From assembly GCA_963693365.1 (NCBI GenBank), contig CAVNZM010000009.1, forward strand, positions 5,394,001 to 5,458,000: 64,000 bases of DNA, read 5' to 3'. This DNA comes from Amoebidium appalachense (lineage: Eukaryota > Ichthyosporea). Made by a program: the position numbers and the translations under genes. Shown here piece after piece: positions 1 through 32,696 of this stretch. A model generated the notes under the pieces. It had not been told where the DNA came from. It saw only the letters and a program-made list of their open reading frames with translations, and made no database searches. The stretch's first letter is position 1. Each line of letters starts with the position of its first letter.

Positions 1-279
1 AGACAGACAAGCACACCACAGGCACAACACAACAGACGTATACAGAGAGGGGCACATGTCAGTGGACCAGCCAACATTGCTACTTTGTGATGGAAGGAAA
101 CCAGAACAGAAGCACGTACAGCCATGAGTATTTATGACGCCACCCTTTGCATGTAATGGTATGCACATGAGAGAGGCGGTGAAGGGGAGGGGGGGAGGGG
201 TTGCACACAGTGTCACCAATGATTTTTGATTGCTGTGTGCCTTTTCCTCATGTCTTAGAGCAATCGCTCCTCTGTATAC

Positions 280-587
280 ATATGGGTGCATGTGCAACAC
301 AAAGAGGCCGGTGTTCATTACTTGTTCAACGGTAGACCAAAACGTAGATGCATGCAGTGCTTGTATGCGCGTCAGGTGCGTGTTTGTGAATTAGTCCGGA
401 CGTGTAAGCGGCGCATGTGCGTATGTGTGTGTGCATGTGTGTGTCCATGTGTGTGTGTGTGTGTGTGTGCATGTGTGTGTGTGTGTATGCGTGTGTATGT
501 GTGTGTGTTTGTGTGTGTGTGTGCATGTGTGCGTGTCCATGTGTGTGCGTGTGTGTGTATGTGTGTGTGTGTGCATGTGTGTGTGTG

Positions 588-642
<55 letters not shown>

Positions 643-650
643 AGAAGGTT
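280..650. repeat. (GT)n-rich stretch at left edge
   Basis: From about 417 to 635 the plus strand is a (GT)n array interrupted by GC and AT steps, lying in the transporter intron that follows the donor at 657. I see no exon in 1-650 that completes the transporter. Confidence 0.85.
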
Positions 651-657
651 CACGCAC

Positions 658-7280
<6,623 letters not shown>

Positions 7281-7299
7281 GTTCTGGATCACCTGCACA

Positions 7300-9060
7300 C
7301 ACAGACAGACCTTCTTGGTTAGGAGAATGCAGCGTGAAAGCCATTCACACAGGGCCCGCGTTTAGTCGAACCAAAAAAAAAGTGCTGTACAGGCACCAAG
7401 AAAACTAAGTCGCTCGGACTACGTTGTCAGCAACACAGTGGGGAAGAGCAAGTCCTCAACAAGATCTCACCTGCTGGAAGTTTTCAGGAAGCCGCAAAGC
7501 TCGGCGTGATGTTGTACACTTGACTCCGATGCACAGAGGTGTAGTTACGTTGCTATAACATTTTGCGTATACCCATATACTTAAGGAATAGCAGCAGGAG
7601 ACAGAAAGAACCAAAGAACCAACTAGATCTGACGTGATAGGGAGTTATGGCTCATATGTATCAATAGGGGAATCTCGCAACAGTTGTGTGCGGAAAGCGT
7701 GCCACCCTAATAAGAAGCAACATAGAGCCTCTGAGAATATATGTAGCAGACAGCAATGCCCCCTTATAAAGCCTCTTTTTGTCCCCTGGTTGTAAGGGAT
7801 AGATCCGGCTCACTCTCAAAGTAAAACTGCACTAATCATTGAAATGGCTTTCATATCAGCGTGTTAAAGCCCACGAAAGCGTGCAAACTCTGGCCGCGAA
7901 AGTTGGAGAGTAGAAGCACGCGTAAGCAGACAACTATTAACTGGGGACCCCAAGACAAATTGCGACGCGGTTTGTTTTGTTTTCGTTTTCCTCTCAAGTT
8001 CGAAGGTTCCAGTTCCACAAGGTGAGGGACCGTGATGAAGCGTTTGAAAACTGAAAAAGAACGACAGCGGCAGATGGCTGCTGATTGGCTGATGCCTCGA
8101 TGAATCATATTTGGGGATCTTCCACAGACGCAGCACGCTGAGCACGGTGAACACGCACAGGCAGTGTGCACAGCCTGTGTCGGACACGCCGGCCCAAGCA
8201 GCAGAATGAAAGGAAAGAAACTAATATTACGACTCCGTTTTTCAATTTAGTGCTGGTGATTTCAGTTGCTTTTGTTTCATTCGTCCTGCAGCACGGTGTC
8301 ATCAATACGTGCCGCCGTGAGAGATGCTCAGATGCTGAAGGTTGCTTGTGCAGAACTGCCATATATGGTTCTACATGGTGCAATTCTGGCCAATCGTACA
8401 TAACTTTGGGTGCGAGAACCACCAATCATCATCAGGCTAGAGCCTGAGAGAGGGCCTGGCCCGTGCACGTGCACAGCATCCGCATACACTTGGGTATGCA
8501 CCAGGCTGGTAGCGAGCTCGTCTAGCTAGCTGACGCTGGAACGTTCCATAACTAATAACAACCATATGCAATGTGCAGCAAGATGCTTATTGATATGACT
8601 GGTGTGAGAGGGATGGAAATTCAAAAGAAAGCCCACGGCTTTTGGGAAGTATTTTGAATTCAAAGGAACATGCAGGAGTACAATGTACAGCATATGCTGG
8701 CAGGCCAGCTGCCTACACGCTCAGATCATTGATATCAGTTATGTACACAACATTAAGCAGCAAGACCACACGAATTCATTCACCATACGTGCATAGACAT
8801 GGGTAAGAGATAGTTGCATCAAACCAAACTGATGGTGCAAACACCTACAGATAAAATTTAGAAAAGTGAACCTTGAGTACATACATCAAAAAAAAATCCC
8901 TGCATCTTTTTTTCATTCCATTTTATAGGAACCAAGAAATCCATGCTGGCCAAAAGTCACCGACGCCTTCGACATGCGTACCCATGTCAACCAAATAAAC
9001 TACCGAAAGAACAAACGGGAATAAAAAAATGAATTGGAAAAGGCACATGTGTGTGAAGTG
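7300..9060. other. No gene recognised
   Basis: This 1.7-kb stretch is complex sequence, free of microsatellites and moderate in GC, and therefore stands out from its surroundings. I see no convincing exon series on either strand. An inverted CCAAT box (ATTGG at about 8087) and a lack of repeats would fit upstream regulatory sequence of the transporter gene, but no transcription start can be fixed. Confidence 0.5.
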
Positions 9061-9108
9061 GTGGAGCAGGAGTTGAATCCCGCCGGGGGAGGGGGGGGGG
9101 GGGGGGGG

Positions 9109-9296
9109 TTTTGAATGCGTCAAAAAGTACGAAGTACACAAGAACAAACGGATAACACGATGCAGAATGCAAGCCATACATAAAGAGTATGCATAATAAG
9201 CAGAGCCCATCCTCAGGGGGGGCCCACGTCATCCACAGTACCCGAGTTTCGACCTATTCCCCTCGTTAACGAAACCCAACTCAGATACTGTTTCAC
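9109..9296. repeat. 188-bp dispersed repeat, copy 1
   Basis: By eye this block matches 29278-29465 base for base, in the same orientation. It starts right after a G run (9091-9108). It ends at TTTCAC, followed by a short G stretch. The flanks differ, so this is a dispersed element rather than a large segmental duplication. No open reading frame of interest and no transposase is seen; it may be a non-autonomous element or the end of a longer one. Confidence 0.85.
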
Positions 9297-9314
9297 TGGG
9301 GGGTCGAGGAGAGG

Positions 9315-9319
<5 letters not shown>

Positions 9320-9393
<74 letters not shown>

Positions 9394-9400
9394 CGTGTAT
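9320..9400. repeat. (GT)n microsatellite
   Basis: About 35 GT units at 9319-9390, immediately after the 188-bp repeat and downstream of the small minus-strand gene. Confidence 0.9.
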
Positions 9401-9475
9401 GTGCACACGCGCTTATACGGGTGCACATGTCTGCGTATGTAGGCCGTGTGTGTGTGTTAATAAAATAGATTCCAA

Positions 9476-9707
9476 TCACAGTGCCAGTAGGGGTGCATCA
9501 CCCGGATGGTAGAATATCCTCCGCACGTGTGCCGCCTCCACTGCATCCTCATCCACATTCACGTGCATGACCAGGGGCACCTCCAGCACGGTGCTGTGTG
9601 TCTGCCCGTCAGCCAGTCTGCACGTGATCATGGCCACGTTGTGCAGTGCACTGGGCGGGAGGTGGCCCAGGGCTAGCGTGGGGAGGCTGAGCGTCACCTC
9701 GTGCTCT

Positions 9708-9777
<70 letters not shown>

Positions 9778-10224
9778 GGGGGTGGGAGTGGTTTCTGGGT
9801 GTTGGTGTGGTTTGTGTGTGTGTGTGTGTGTGTGTGTTGGGGGGGGGGGGGGGGGGGGGGGGGGGTAAATGCGTTATACATGTGAAGTATATGGACACCT
9901 ACCGTGCCAGATGAAGTAATCATGTGCAAGCACCAAGAGTATGCACCGTTCATAGTCAGCGTGAGGCTCACGGAGGGGGGGGGGATAGTGTGTGATTGAC
10001 CAAAAGGCACGGCCACACTTGCACCAGCAACTACCACACCGGGCAAGTAACAAACAAACCACTCACTCACGGACACAGCATCATGTGTGTGCGAACGCAC
10101 ACCCGCACACCCGCACACACTCACACCCAATGTACACACAACGAAGGTGATTAAGCACCATTCCCTAGGGAACAGCAAGGTTTCATAAGCATTTGAGATA
10201 GGATGACCATGTTTTGGCAAGGGG

Positions 10225-10256
<32 letters not shown>

Positions 10257-10462
10257 TGCTATCCACCTGCATCGACATTTGCCAGCCCGACCTGACCAAG
10301 GGGCACCTTCTTTTTCAGGTGGGCCACATCGGCCACGCAGTCAAACACCCACACGCCACAGGCCAGGGGGGCATGCAAGCAGTACTGGATGCACAAGGTG
10401 AGCGGTGCTGTCAGCGCACAGTCGTTGGGGCTGACCGTCACCCCCGTCACGACCCCAGACAT
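9476..10462 (-). CDS. Small conserved-looking protein of unknown function, two coding exons
   Basis: The coding exons are 10462-10267 and 9708-9476, joined in phase (DVDAG-EHEVTL); the stop is TGA at 9478-9476 and the length is 142 residues. The ATG at 10462 follows an acceptor at 10466. A possible non-coding first exon lies at about 10919-10867, but it does not join in frame. The protein begins [15 protein letters not shown], has alternating hydrophobic strands ([28 protein letters not shown]) and ends [16 protein letters not shown], which suggests a compact beta-sandwich. I do not recognise the family with certainty. The opening resembles the Ig-like fold of the histone chaperone ASF1 only superficially, so I give no name. 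The acceptor of exon 2 lies inside a (CA)n array. A conserved-looking stretch at about 9980-9900 ([19 protein letters not shown]) could be an alternative exon, but its phase does not fit. Confidence 0.55.
10224..10257. repeat. G homopolymer at exon-intron border
   Basis: A G run of about 34 bases lying about 10 bases past the donor (GTGGAT at 10266) of the small gene's first coding exon, so it is a C run in the transcript. Confidence 0.85.
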
Positions 10463-10929
10463 TTTCTGCGTGCAAATAGGAAGGTGTGGGTGGGTGGGTC
10501 GGGGTGAAGGGGTGGTGAACAATATGGATGCTTGCTTATGGTAACCAGCTTCCGGGCCAATAATAATTGATTAGAGGCAAGGGCAAATTATGAGACAGGA
10601 TGCAACTAAGGTCTCAGTGAACTGAATTCGCAGAAATCTACCGCTTGACCTATTTCTAAAATCCGCAGCAGCACGAATATCTGTCAAATACCCCTATCCC
10701 CTACCCCCCCCCCCCCCCCCCCAAACACACACACACAAGGAAAAAAAAAAAGAAAAAAAAAAAAAAAACTCCTGCTCCCACCTCCTTTCTTTGGGGAGAA
10801 GAACAGGGGGGATGAAACCAGAACCGTAGGCATTTCAGTAACATTCACCTCGCACACACCGTACCTTTGTCTCGTTGCCAGCCGGCCTCTCTGCAGTGTT
10901 TTCTGCTGGTCTCTAGCCTGCAACCAAAC

Positions 10930-11012
10930 CATCATTAGCTGCCCTGCTGCCCCACCCACTTCCCTTCTCTCCCTTGATGCCAATTGCACAGAAACGAGGA
11001 AGACCCTGCCCT

Positions 11013-11060
<48 letters not shown>

Positions 11061-12295
11061 ATACACACACACACATACACAAGTCTTGGCATGCCTTGCA
11101 AACTCAATTCGATTCATCCCCCCTCCACCACCCCACCACCCACATCCTCACCCTTTCACCTTCGTTCTATCCCACCCCTAATACCCCCCCCCCCCCCCCC
11201 TGGGGGTGTTCTCTTTCGGCTCTCCAACCCAACCAAACCCACCAACCACCTAAAACTTTTCCGGCACACGAACACGATCACCCCCAACACATATTTCCTT
11301 TCCTTGCCCTTCTTCCCACAGCCCCGCCCACCGAACCCACATTTTGCGCTCCTTGCTTGAGCCATCACCAACCAATCACTCTGCCCAACCCCATGTCTTC
11401 TCCTCTTTGACACCAGGCTTAAACAGCACCCACAACGACGTATATGCAAGTGGGTATGCCCATACTTAATCACACTCCCTCCTTGAATCAAACCCTTCTG
11501 TTTTATCCCTTCTTAACTTTCTCTCTCTCCTTCGCTCACTCAACCACCCACCCACCCACCCATGTGTATTCAACCTGGAGAGTCTAATAAAGCGCTGTCA
11601 TTAACCACTGGTTTTTCGCCCTTCTTTCCACCCCTTCCCTTCTCCGTTATTTTCACTCCCAGTCAGCGACTGTCCTTAGAAGCTGCTCCCCCACACCGTT
11701 CTACGTGCAACAGGAAAAGCTAGAAAAGCCAAGGATAAACGTGCATGAACCCACTGAATTTCCCTCTCTCTCACTCTCTCCCTCCCTCCCCCCCCCCCCC
11801 CCCCCCCCCCCGGCAGCTGACTCAATTGCATACTCAGCTCCTGAGAAGCCCTGTATCCCCCCCTCTCCCCCCCCCCCCCCCCCCACCACCACCACCACCG
11901 CCTCCACCCCCACACGCACATTCACACACACACAAACCCCATGGTGCGCACCTACACATCCACCCAGAACCACACCAACAGCAGCCGTGCCCCCCCCCCC
12001 CCCCCCCCCCAAACCCCCACCCAACACACACATGCACAAACACACAGAAATGCACCCCGCCACTAATCATAGTGCCCAATTAACCAAGCGCTCCCTAAAC
12101 CTCCACCGTTACAGCAGTCTAGACTCAAGTAATGTGCCACCAACAACCCTCCGGGTTTCCCTCTAACAATCACTCTTTCTCAAACCTATTCTCTCTCTCT
12201 CTCTTCCCCTTCCTCCCCCTCCCTCCCTCCTTCAGCCTTCCCCCTTCTTCCTTCCCTCTCTCCCCCTGCCCCCCCCCCCCCCTCCCCCCTCTCCC

Positions 12296-12376
<81 letters not shown>

Positions 12377-12746
12377 CTTCCAAAAAACACCCACACAATC
12401 GTGTGCACAGACACGCGTATACATCAAGATATACAATAGAGCAAAAATGCAAAGTACAGCCACGCTTTAATATCCCTCCCTCACTCCCCCTCTCCCTCAC
12501 TCTCTTGCTCCCCAATCCCCTCTCCCTCTCGTTCTCTCTCTCTTCAGTTCCCTTCCTCTCTCTCTCCCTTCCTCCCTCCCTCCCTCCCTCCCTCCCTTTC
12601 CCCGACTCCCCCTGCCCCTCCCTCACTCACTCACTCCATTCTTCCCCTCCTCCCTCCCTCCCTCACTCCCTTTCCCCTCCCCCCTCCTCACCCTCTTCCG
12701 TCCCCTGCCTCTCCCTTTCCCTGCCCCTTCCCGGGACCCTATCCCC

Positions 12747-12784
<38 letters not shown>

Positions 12785-13080
12785 CCCCCCCCGGGGCCCC
12801 TATCCAACCCTTGATCTCTCCTGTCCGAACCCCCCCCCCCTCCCCCCTCTCTCCCTCCTTTCCGTTCCCTCCTGTCAGTACGCACCTGTAACACTCAGAA
12901 AACCCTCGTCCTCTACACCCCTGCCGTTCATACACGCGGACTGAGTATGCGGCTATGCTTCTCGCCGGGCTACATGTTGACGGTATTTCGGGTTCGCCCA
13001 GCGCCGGTATCGACGTCAGCCACCCGGTGAACTTACGGTGACGGTTGCCGCCAAAAGATTGGAGCAAGCCGGGCCGTCTG
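10930..13080. repeat. Pyrimidine-rich low-complexity region
   Basis: On the plus strand, most of 10.93-12.90 kb is C- and T-rich, with C runs at 11017-11046, 11184-11200, 11789-11812, 11990-12010 and 12751-12781. It also holds CCCT/TCCC repeats (12186-12300 and 12520-12760) and a (GT)n at 12301-12374. No exon was recognised on either strand. Apparent reading frames here only encode Pro/Ser/Leu low-complexity peptides. Confidence 0.8.
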
Positions 13081-13352
13081 ATATTCGGGTCGGCTATGTA
13101 AATGTATTCTTTCCTCCAGCAGAGCTCCGCTGATTTTGCCATAAAGGTCGCAAATAAAGCAAACAAACTTTTCACAAAAGTTATTAATTACAATTTATGT
13201 TCACTAGCAATGGAATTATTTCTTGCTCATTGGAGCATCAGTTGGCCCGGCTCGACTCGGAATGGTTGTTTATTCAACAGCTCAAGGCCGTTGACTGACA
13301 GTTGGCGGGCCTTTTGTGCGCGGCTTTTTTGAATTTTTCGCTGGACCTTACA

Positions 13353-13358
13353 GCCAAT
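13353..13358 (+). promoter_or_regulatory. CCAAT box candidate of the HMG-like gene
   Basis: A CCAAT sequence (in CAGCCAATCA) about 350 bases upstream of the HMG-like start codon. It is distant for a core element, so support is modest. Confidence 0.3.
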
Positions 13359-13632
13359 CACAAATTTCCAAACATTGCAACGAAAAATAAAACGCCCTCA
13401 GATGCGTCAGACTTGCGAACTTCCGTTCCAAAATGGTGCCATAAAGTTCCAAAATCCCGCTTTGTTAGAAGCTATAGGTTACAAATAACATGAGCAATTG
13501 ACATAAACTATAATTATTACTAAGTAATAACGCAGAGTTGCTGAATTGAACGCGGGGTCTACATGGACAAATGCAATCTGTTTGCACGCCTCTGACATCA
13601 CCCAAATATGGCAACCGGCCGGCCCACGACAG

Positions 13633-13639
13633 TATATAG
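13633..13639 (+). promoter_or_regulatory. TATA box of the HMG-like gene
   Basis: TATATAG lies about 64-70 bases upstream of the ATG at 13703. A start site 25-35 bases downstream of it would leave a short 5' UTR of about 35 bases, as is usual for a highly expressed small protein gene. Confidence 0.6.
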
Positions 13640-13702
13640 TGTCTCCCAACTGTCAGTTTTCCCCATTCAACACTTCCCTTTCTCTTCCTTTCAAACGCAA
13701 AC

Positions 13703-14653
13703 ATGCCGCCCAAGAAGGCCGACGGTGAGAAGAAGTCCGCAAAGAAGGCGGCCGGTACGTGCCCTGTCCACTGCCCTGGCTGCGTCTTATGCGTCTTCGC
13801 TTCCGTGCTGATCTTATACTGCACTTATCTGCTTTCTTCTGCGCTGTACCTTGGTGAAGCTTCTATGACTTCCCCTTGAAATCGTCTGGCAACGACAGAG
13901 CTGTTACTGTTTATGCCTGTTCCACTACTTGGGCACTCCCTTTGCCGTCTCGAGTTCCTGTCAGCCGGTTGGGCACTGCTAAAGCTTTCCAACTAACCAC
14001 ACCTCTCGTGGTCTCATTGCTAATTCTCAACTTTGCTTTCCTCGGTGATTCGTCGACTTTGCAGCTCAGTCTCTCAATTGCCCTTTTGCGACTGACGACT
14101 AGTGGGCATGTACTTTTGTTTTTGGCCCAACTGGCAGGTGTACCTCCTACTAACCCCATCGCCTTTCAGGCGGGGCCAAGAAGTCGTCCCCGTACAACCA
14201 GTTCATGAAGACCGAGCTGGCCAAGGTCAAGAAGGAGAACCCCAGCCTGGACCACAAGGAGGCCTTCAAGAAGGCTGCCCAGAACGTGCGTGCCCTCTCC
14301 CTGCCCGCCCCCGTGTACCCCCGTGTGCCCATGCCGCTGGCCCCACAGCTGCTTAACCGCTGTTCGCTTCACCTACACCACTCTCTGTAGATGCTTGCCT
14401 ATGCCCCCTAAACCTCTCGTCTCCCCCCCTCCCCCTCCCCCCCCTCTCCGCCGCCCTCTCCCTTCATAGCCAGCCGTGCTTGCATCATACCCATGTTCTT
14501 TCTTGTTGCCGGGTGTGCCTGTTGTTCACGTCTTGTTTAGCTCACTACGCCTTCAAAGTAGTCCCTGTTACAGTACTCTGCTCCCAAATGCACAATCTAA
14601 CTCTGGCACCTCCACAGTGGGCCACCTCCAAGGACAACCCCAAGAACAAGTAA
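13703..14653 (+). CDS. HMG-box/YABBY-like small chromatin protein
   Basis: The exons are 13703-13754, 14170-14285 and 14618-14653 with canonical borders (GTACGT...TTTCAG, GTGCGT...CCACAG), giving 67 residues and a TAA stop. The N-terminus (MPPKKADGEKKSAKKAAGG) is a basic Lys/Ala tail like those of HMGA, histone H1 or HMGB tails. Residues 23-66 form one short helical box: SPYNQFMKTELAKVKKEN, then PSLDHKEAFKKAAQNWA, then a DNPKNK tail. This matches the YABBY/HMG-like C-terminal box known from green algae, plants and fungi, which binds DNA with little sequence preference. The conserved SPYN, the HKEAFK..A..W core and the NPKN ending are all present, so the protein looks intact. It is likely an abundant nuclear architectural protein. 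It has its own TATA box and an ATTAAA signal. Confidence 0.9.
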
Positions 14654-14828
14654 ACACCTGCCCGTTCAAGCCCCACCCATCGTCACGAATGCAGCACGGT
14701 CGGCTGGTCCGGACCAGGAGTTGGCCTGTAGTTTATGTACCTATTTATAGTAGCTTGTATGAGCAGCAGTGGCGAGGTTTTCGTCAAAACCCGCCTGCTC
14801 TCCTGCCCGGCCAGCTGCCGTGGGTTTA

Positions 14829-14834
14829 ATTAAA
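14829..14834 (+). terminator. Poly(A) signal ATTAAA of the HMG-like gene
   Basis: ATTAAA about 176 bases after the TAA stop, followed by T-rich and GT-rich sequence within 40 bases. This is the best candidate for the 3' end. Confidence 0.5.
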
Positions 14835-14849
14835 GGCCCTCTGTTATCG

Positions 14850-16323
14850 TATCTCCTGTTGCCGTGTCTGTGCCCATCCTCCTCCTCCCCCCCCTTTTTT
14901 CCCCCTTTCCCCCAACCAACATGCTTATGCACACTACATGTGGCATGTTGCTATGATACAATTTTGCGCTACAAGCTTGTCTGTGGTCTAGATAATCTGG
15001 TATCCTCAGGGTGTCCTTTGATTTGTGCTTGTCATTGTGCAGGGCCAGAATTACAATGTATTGCTTGCTCAAGGTAAGGTGCCTATTTCAGAACGTCCGG
15101 TTCCACACACAAAAATTCTACTAGAATACCCCCGCCCGCCCGCCCGCCCACCCTACATATCGTTTCACGCGCACAAAATCTTTCTGCCTACCTGCCGTAG
15201 TCGTGCTTACCTTCCTTTGCTTCTTGCAGTGCCTGTGGACAGAGACAAAAACAAACAAAAGAGTATAACATTTCCCCAAGACAAGCCAATGTCTTCAAGA
15301 CACCATAGAGTTGTACAAATGTTAGATTTTCTTATGAACCACTCCCCTCTCCAACCCCCAAGCACGCACACAAATCCTTCTGTCCAACACATCATGCATA
15401 AGGCTATTATAATAGCTGTAGTGGAAAGGGTCATTTTGCACAGGGACCTGAGGTGTTAGAGAGTAAGCTAGTGGGGCCCCTTTTGGGGGGGGCGGGGGGG
15501 TAGTAGGACTGGAGGGAAGAGGGCTTTATTAGGTGCATGTCATGATCATGTCGGGTTTGTGCAAATCTACATGAACGGGTGGGGAAGAATTGCGGATGGC
15601 GTGGTGGGGAGGGGGGGCTGAACATATTATGTGTATATACGTAGGCGAGGAAGGTTCGTCATTGTAATTCCATACCCGAATCAATTATTGATATTAGGTG
15701 CATATGCATGACATTCTCCGTAGCAGTGCGTGCATGCGCACGCGTGTATGTGACGTGCACTAATAGTAGTGACTACTAGTAGTATACGTACTGGGAATCA
15801 TGCATATACCTATAGCCAGGAAGAACGGACTGGTGGTGGTTGTGTGTGTGTGCGTGTGGTGACCATGGTGGCCATGGCCAAATATGCATCACGTACGCGT
15901 AGTGGCGGCAGGGGGGGGGGGGGGGGGGCTGCTAGTAGCAGATAGCTTGATGAAATGAAGATATCAATACCGTATCTCACGGCGTGCGCATACTAGTTCG
16001 GACCCTGAGGTTTGCGTGCACCCGTATACCGGTAAGCGTAGTTATCAAGACATTGATCAAGTCCGTGTGTTGACGTCGACTGAATATGTGTGCAACTCGG
16101 CTGGCTACGTATACGGCGTGCATGTGCAAAGGTGCCAAGTACTAGTGTACGTAGGGTGTTCAAGTGTGTGTAAGTGTGTGTGTGTACACACATGTATACC
16201 TCGAGTGTGTGTTTTCGTGCAGCTGGCTCATGACGTGTGCGCTAATTGTGTGTATGTTTGTTTTCATGTGCATTCATATGCATGTGTGTGCGAGTGCACG
16301 CGCATGTGTGTGTATGTGTGTGC

Positions 16324-16378
<55 letters not shown>

Positions 16379-16382
16379 GGGG

Positions 16383-16426
<44 letters not shown>

Positions 16427-16440
16427 CTTTCTTGCAAACT
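14850..16440. other. No gene recognised; ends in a compound repeat
   Basis: Mostly unique sequence without convincing exons. At 16320-16427 a short (GT)n runs into G40 (16338-16377) and then a (GA)n array. A G run also lies at 15911-15928. Confidence 0.5.
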
Positions 16441-16456
16441 GCTGGCTGTTCTAATT

Positions 16457-16543
16457 TTAGACGTCGCCGAGGGCTGGGGTCTGGTAGATGCTGATATCGG
16501 TCTGCAGCTGGCCATATGGGATGTTCTGCTCTGTGGCCCAGGG
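16457..16543 (-). CDS. Possible orphan terminal exon
   Basis: A strong acceptor (TTTGTTTCAG) at 16552-16544 is followed by 28 open codons, PWATEQNIPYGQLQTDIS then IYQTPALGDV, and a TAA at 16459-16457. The composition is protein-like and unlike the surrounding repeats. It lies 760 bases downstream of the LARP1 stop on the same strand, so it could be the last exon of an alternative LARP1 transcript or of an unrecognised gene. No upstream partner exon was found, so the call is weak. Confidence 0.35.
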   Translation of the reverse strand, partial: PWATEQNIPYGQLQTDISIYQTPALGDV

Positions 16544-16994
16544 CTGAAACAAAAGCATGACATGTGTGTATATAACCGATAAGGCTGGGCAGGAACCCAG
16601 CATATGTAATGCACAAACGAGGGGCCAGCCCTGCACGGTTTGTCCCCAACCCCACTACAGCCCCTCTGTCGGCTGCCAGAGCCCATGCCCCCACTCCCAG
16701 CTACCTGCATACAATATCGTGCCGGGTGGCACATAAAAAAACACGTGCACCCACGGCACACATGACAACCATTCACTGCCACAGTACTGCGCACCACGCA
16801 CACGTTTTCTAGGGCTACAGATCATCAGGAAAGAAGAGTACTGGCGTAGCATACAACAGCAACCACACAATCACGCATGCATTCACCACCTAACAGTCAT
16901 TTAGTCATATATTCTCGTGTTGTTTGCAACCTAAACCCAGAGACTTTCATATATGCGCAGTACAGGCCAAACAGAAAAGCCAAAAACTGTTGAA

Positions 16995-17303
16995 ACCGCA
17001 TTCCCAGTTATATGCACACTGTATCTCGTTGCCAGCCGCAGTACTCAAGTACATGCACACAGTACCTACATGCGCACAGTACTAAGTACATGCGCAAAGT
17101 AATCTACATGCACACGTTTAGCACATGGGCAAAGTACCCGCGCACACACAGTAACAAGTCCATGCACACAGTACCAAGTACATGCACACAGTACCTACAT
17201 GCACACAGTAACCACATGCACACAGAACCTACATGCACACAGTACCCACATGCCACATGCACACAGAACCTACATGCACACAGTACCCACATGCACACAG
17301 TAC
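16995..17303. repeat. Short tandem repeat of ACATGCACACAGTACC type
   Basis: About fifteen degenerate copies of a 14-17-base unit (CATGCACACAGTACCTA and variants CATGCGCACAGTACTA, CATGCACACAGAACCTA) end exactly at the LARP1 stop codon (TAG at 17306-17304). The repeat would form the start of the LARP1 3' UTR. Confidence 0.85.
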
Positions 17304-31856
<14,553 letters not shown>

Positions 31857-32226
31857 TCCTCTCGGCCATGGTCGCTCCACCCAGAGTCTACGCTCTGTCG
31901 GATGTCTGCACACACCCAGTGGTCAGCCACACACCCTGGGCCATGCTGCACTAGCACAGGGGAGAAAAAGTTCACAGCAGTCTGATTTGAGCATGGAACC
32001 GTGGTGCATCCCAAACGGCTGTGGGTTGACAAAGAAGCCGATTAATTTGCTTTGAAAAGGCTGCCCGACCAGATTGTCTGTGTTTCCGCACAACTCTTCG
32101 CCTGGAACGTTGTAGGTACAGCTTGTCAGCTGACAAACTGACAGCACACTAGTGTACATTGCTTGTGCAACTGTCGTGATGCTGCTCGTCATTGACCCAT
32201 ATCGAACGTTTGTTTGATTGTTTTGG

Positions 32227-32315
<89 letters not shown>

Positions 32316-32356
32316 TGTGTGTGTGTGTGTGTGCATGTGTATGTATATATGTACAC

Positions 32357-32445
<89 letters not shown>

Positions 32446-32623
32446 GGGCGCACATGCGTATTTGTGTGTGTGTGTGTGTGCGTGCGTGTGTGCGTGTGTG
32501 TGCGTGTGTGTGTTTGCGCGTGTGTATACGTGTGCTTGAGTGTGTGTACGCACACATGCGTGCGTGTGTGCCTTTGTGTCTGCGCTTCCGCCCCTATGCG
32601 TGTGTGTGTGTGTGTCTGTGTGT

Positions 32624-32696
<73 letters not shown>

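Noticed and set aside
8105-8447. Overlapping open frames on both strands near 8.1-8.4 kb
   Set aside because: No similarity, no introns and no supporting signals; likely chance frames in a stop-poor stretch.
13800-14159. Open frames inside the first HMG-like intron
   Set aside because: They lie between a GTACGT donor and TTTCAG acceptor that join the known protein perfectly, so they are intronic.
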